A program made the translations under genes and the position numbers. The notes under the pieces are model-generated. The model searched no databases and was not told the DNA's origin. It saw only the letters and a list, made by a program, of their open reading frames with translations. Shown here piece after piece: positions 29,699 to 32,642 of a stretch of 32,642 nt of DNA. Position 1 is the stretch's first letter, and each line of letters begins with the position of its first letter. Source of the stretch: Rhizaria sp. SCN 62-66 (taxonomy: Eukaryota > Rhizaria, unplaced); NCBI GenBank assembly GCA_001724265.1, contig MEDY01000338.1, forward strand, positions 1 through 32,642, given 5' to 3'.

Positions 29699-30243
29699 TA
29701 CGGCCGGGAAAGATGCGTGGGCGCGGGAGCGCACCGGAATGAAGTGTGCAGTGCCTGGAACCAGATAGGAGGGCTGCAACGTACTGGAAAGGCCTAATAT
29801 AAAGAAGTTAAACAAGTAGTTAAGGGGTATAATTAGAATTTCCAGCTGTTTGATGTTTGTTTCGTATAATATGTAACTGAAATTTCGTCTGACGATCAGC
29901 GCCGTCCACTACAGTGAGCTGAAAATAATACCTCGAACACTCACCGTCAGTCCGTTTCTCTCCGCCCGCCACCAAAAGTCTGGGTTACAAAAACACCAAG
30001 GCAACTTGAAGCAGATCATTATGCTCGTCAATAGACCTGAATGCATGATATTATAATTTTTTTATGTATTATATGTAAATTTAATGCTAAATCGCGGCAT
30101 CGGCCCTCATTCACTCACTCAACACTCCCTGAATAAAGTTCTATCATCATAGGAGCGTCCGTGGTGGTCACTCGCTCGCCTCATCATCACACTGCCTTGC
30201 ATTCCACTGCAAAGCACCGCGTAACAATCACACAGCAATCATC
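29699..30243. other. Intergenic: 5' flank of the giant gene and 3' flank of the FHA/AAA+ gene
   Basis: Mostly AT-rich, with a long T/A tract around 30050-30085. A possible first exon of the giant gene lies at 30019-29945 on the minus strand (25 codons from ATG, donor ACG|GTGAGT) and would splice at TTGCAG to 29773 in the same phase. The stretch 30160-30243 is the 3' flank of the AAA+ gene. Confidence 0.4.
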
Positions 30244-32642
30244 TCACGGCTGCGCCTGCTGCGCAACAGCGGCTGGCGCGCGCATCTTGTTGTCACCGCC
30301 GCTGTGCCCGCCACCGTTGGCCGGTCCGCGGTCGAGCATCTTCAGCACCTTGGGCACCGCTGCCTCGAAGTCCTGCCACTCGAGCGTGCACGTCAGCTCG
30401 GGGTTCTCCTCGGCAAGGTTCAAGTCAAGCCGCATGTCGCGCTCGATCTGCGCAAACGAGACGAGGTTGTTGATGAGCCCGGCGTTATGGTTCTTGAGCG
30501 CGTTGGGATCGAGCCCCGCCAGGCAGCCCGGAAGGGCGGGCAGCACGTCGTCCGCGAGCGCCTCGCCCTTGGCGGAGCACATCACGGCGCAGATGCGCAC
30601 AAGCTCGGGGATCGAGTACGCCTCGAAGGTGTAGCGGAACGGGATGCGGCGGCCGAGGCCCTGGTTCACACGCAAAAACTCGTTCATCGGCTAGGGTAGA
30701 TGGTGTAAGAGCGCAGACAAGAAAAAGAGAGAGTAATTGTAAGATTTAGGTACAAAACAATATATTTTGCATTACTTTGATGAAAACTTAAGTGATTGAG
30801 TCAGTAATAGAAATCCCGGGATTTCTATTACTGACTATTGCATATTTTGTGTGAATATGTCATCTAAACACAACTCAAGATAAAGCAATGATAACAAAGT
30901 TGTGTTTTAGTTTTACACTGCGTGCGTACCTCGGTGTAGCCAGCGAAGATGAAGACGCACGCGGGGGGGTCAAGGTGCTTCATGATGGTGTCGATGGCTT
31001 CGCGGCCGAACGTGTCATTACTTGAGTCCTTCTTGACGATCGAATAGGCCTCGTCGATGAACAGCACGCCGCCTAGATGTATATCGCAACACAGAAAAGC
31101 AAAATGTACACAGAATAAGATTAAATACAGCAAATAAGACAATTTAAGAAATAAATAAATTCGGCATTGAGAAATAAAAATAAATACAAAATAAAAACCT
31201 AGCATCTCAAAAGCTAGTGTAAACTTGATCTTATCATAACAAGTAATCCGTCTCATCACAGTTGAGATTTGCGTACCCTTGGCGTCCTCGACCTTCGCGT
31301 CGACCTTGCCGGCGGTCTGTCCGGAGTAGGCAGCAATGAGCTCGAGCGAGTTGTTGACGAACACGACCTTCGGCGACTTGACGAGGCGCATCTTGGTCAT
31401 GAGCTTTGCGACGAGCGAGGCCATCGAGGTCTTGCCAGTACCGGGGGGGCCCGCGAAGATCATGTGGTACAGCCCATCGCGCTTCTGCAGGCGGCGGTTC
31501 TGCTCGCGGATGTCGTCCAGTTGCACCTAAAGGAGACCAGCGCCATGACAAAGTGCGGGCAACGACACGGAACAGACAGAAAGGTAACAAGAGAGATGTG
31601 AGATCGAATCTGTGATTATATAGCAACTTATGAAAGATATATATTAAATTAACAGTAAAAGAGTGAGAATTTAATCATCGCAGTCAATTCAACTCAAATC
31701 GTGTTATTATAGCGCATATCAATGCATATAAGCGTACCTTCTTGTAGAACCTGCGGAGCTGCTTCTTGATGTTCTCGTGTCCGATAATTTTCGCGAACTC
31801 CTCCTCCATGAGCTCCTCCACGGTCATGGCGTCAAGGCGGCGCTGCTCGTCGAGCTTCTCCGCAATCTCCATCGTCGACATGCCGGGGAAGAGAGTGGCG
31901 CGTGAGTCTTCGGCCGCGCCTGCGGACACGGTGAAGAGCGACGAGCCAACCTTAAGCTTGTCGCCCGCTTTGAGCTGCACGCGCTGGTTCTTGTCGAGCT
32001 GGTAGCCGTTGACAAAGGTGCCGTTAAACGAGCCCAGGTCGACCACGCCGCCGTTCGCGCTAGAGCGGTCGGTCGGTCAAGCAACACAAAAGCCAAGGGA
32101 AAGTAATTGGATGAAAGAGTGTGAGTGCAAATCAAGACAGAGTGAAGAGTGAAGACTTAATATTATTCGTCACACAATATGAAAAGAACAAGTTAAGTCC
32201 TGTGATGCTGTTATATACTGCGATATATGCAGAGAGATCGTGGTTAGTTGTCAACGTACTTGATGCTGCAGTGCTTGCGCGAAGCCTCCGAGTCAGTGGT
32301 GAGGCAGACAGTGTTATCGTCGCCGCGGCCGATGGTGATCTCGGTCCCAGTCATGGGGAACTCCTTGGGGGGCTTCTCCTCCTTGCCCGCAATCTCAGTC
32401 AGCCGTAACTTGAGGACGCCGCCGCCGTCGCCGCCTCTGCCGCCCTTGTTGCCACCACCGCCACTGCTGCCGCTGCTGGGGCCGCTGGGACCGCCGCGCG
32501 CGGGGCCGCCGCTCGGGCCGGCGCTGGGGCCAGCGGCACCGGGACGGCGCATGCCCGCGGGGCCGGCCGCGCCCGCGCCGGGGCCCGCGCCGGCGGAGGC
32601 GCGGTTGGCGGGGGGCGCGCCGACGCCGACGCCGCCAAAAGC
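30244..32642 (-). CDS. FHA-domain CbbX/SpoVK-like AAA+ ATPase (5' end outside window)
   Basis: Five exons visible: 32642-32260, 32059-31738, 31526-31277, 31072-30930 and 30690-30244, giving 514 residues and ending TGA. The N-terminus is a Gly/Ala/Pro-rich stretch still open at the window edge, so the gene may be 5' partial; the first visible ATG is at 32552. An FHA domain follows (about 77-170; TIGRGDDN, SRKHCSI, DLGSFNGTFVNG), a fold that binds phosphothreonine. The AAA+ module resembles CbbX/SpoVK: Walker A GPPGTGKT (261-268), a CbbX-like AAYSGQTAGKV segment, Walker B VLFIDEA (321-327), sensor-like FAGYTE (361-366) and arginines 380/381 in GLGRRIP. CbbX-type ATPases remodel protein complexes (Rubisco in red-lineage plastids), but this family also occurs in non-photosynthetic organisms, so no substrate is implied. 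I infer that FHA recognition of a phosphoprotein directs the ATPase. All four junctions restore conserved sequence. Confidence 0.9.
30691..30929 (-). other. FHA/AAA+ gene intron 4 (phase 0), containing a palindrome
   Basis: This 239-nt intron has donor GAG|GTACGC and acceptor CTACCCTAG. It joins FAGYTE to PMNEFLR, as expected for the family. It contains the perfect 38-bp palindrome at 30799-30836. Confidence 0.9.
30799..30836. repeat. Perfect 38-bp palindrome without spacer
   Basis: Each arm is 19 bases and the centre is CCCGGG. I checked all 19 pairs by eye and found no mismatch; pairing stops at 30798/30837. It lies in AT-rich intron sequence. As RNA it would be a 19-bp hairpin with essentially no loop; as DNA it could extrude a cruciform. 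I see no flanking target-site duplication. Confidence 0.9.
31073..31276 (-). other. FHA/AAA+ gene intron 3 (phase 1)
   Basis: This 204-nt, very AT-rich intron has donor AAGG|GTACGC and acceptor ACATCTAG. The split codon G+GC gives Gly, joining KVEDAKG to GVLFIDEA and so completing the Walker B region. Confidence 0.9.
31527..31737 (-). other. FHA/AAA+ gene intron 2 (phase 0)
   Basis: This 211-nt intron has donor AAGAAG|GTACGC and acceptor CTCCTTTAG. It joins QLRRFYKK to VQLDDIREQN, the helix before Walker A. Confidence 0.88.
32060..32259 (-). other. FHA/AAA+ gene intron 1 of the visible part (phase 2)
   Basis: This 200-nt intron has donor ATCAA|GTACGT and acceptor CGCTCTAG. The split codon AA+C gives Asn and joins SRKHCSI to ANGGVVDLGSFNG, restoring a normal FHA fold. 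Confidence 0.88.

Noticed and set aside
29125-29815. Start of the giant gene at the non-ATG extreme end of the frame (29815)
   Set aside because: The codon there is TTG in AT-rich sequence with three acceptor-like AG sites just downstream; a spliced upstream exon or the ATG at 29698 is more likely.
8346-32259. Introns as copies of one introner element
   Set aside because: Apart from the 6-nt donor and short acceptor, the six introns share no visible sequence and differ in length.
30244-32642. A photosynthetic Rubisco activase (CbbX) role
   Set aside because: The AAA+ module is CbbX-like, but the FHA fusion and the lack of any plastid-related gene or transit-peptide signal in view do not support that specific function.

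Overview
The window is nuclear DNA from a flagellated, intron-bearing, GC-rich single-celled eukaryote. Coding stretches are visibly very GC-rich, with Ala/Gln/Ser/Pro-rich low-complexity inserts. Intergenic DNA and introns are AT-rich. Two genes, an OvoA-type ovothiol synthase and an FHA/AAA+ protein, only make complete domains after introns of about 200-360 nt are removed. An axonemal outer-arm dynein intermediate chain shows that the organism builds motile cilia or flagella. I cannot name the lineage from sequence alone.

Layout, left to right. 1-775: no gene seen. 776-4399 (-): an unrecognised protein with two membrane segments, a very long Ala-rich coiled coil and a C-terminal PDZ-like domain. 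5784-9168 (-): three-exon ovothiol synthase OvoA, made of DinB, FGE-sulfatase and methyltransferase domains. 9656-16546 (-): a giant NFX1/FAP1-type zinc-finger protein with a RING variant, about nine NF-X1 fingers and an R3H domain. 17302-19191 (+): intronless DNAI2/IC2 dynein intermediate chain, divergent from the NFX1-like gene. 19763-29698 (-): two huge low-complexity reading frames lying in the same frame and separated by a single TAG. They are best read as one gene of about 3,290 residues. 30244-32642 (-): the visible part of a five-exon FHA + CbbX-like AAA+ ATPase, cut by the right edge.

The genes do not form a pathway and look like ordinary neighbours in a compact protist genome. Six of the seven reading-frame blocks are on the minus strand. 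The most notable signals are: (i) a 5' splice-site preference GTACGY in five of six introns confirmed by protein continuity; (ii) a perfect 38-bp palindrome inside an AAA+ gene intron; (iii) the single in-frame TAG between the two giant reading frames; (iv) hairpins next to the stop codons of three minus-strand genes; (v) an unusual membrane/coiled-coil/PDZ architecture. I found no CRISPR array, tRNA, rRNA, transposase or clear mobile element.
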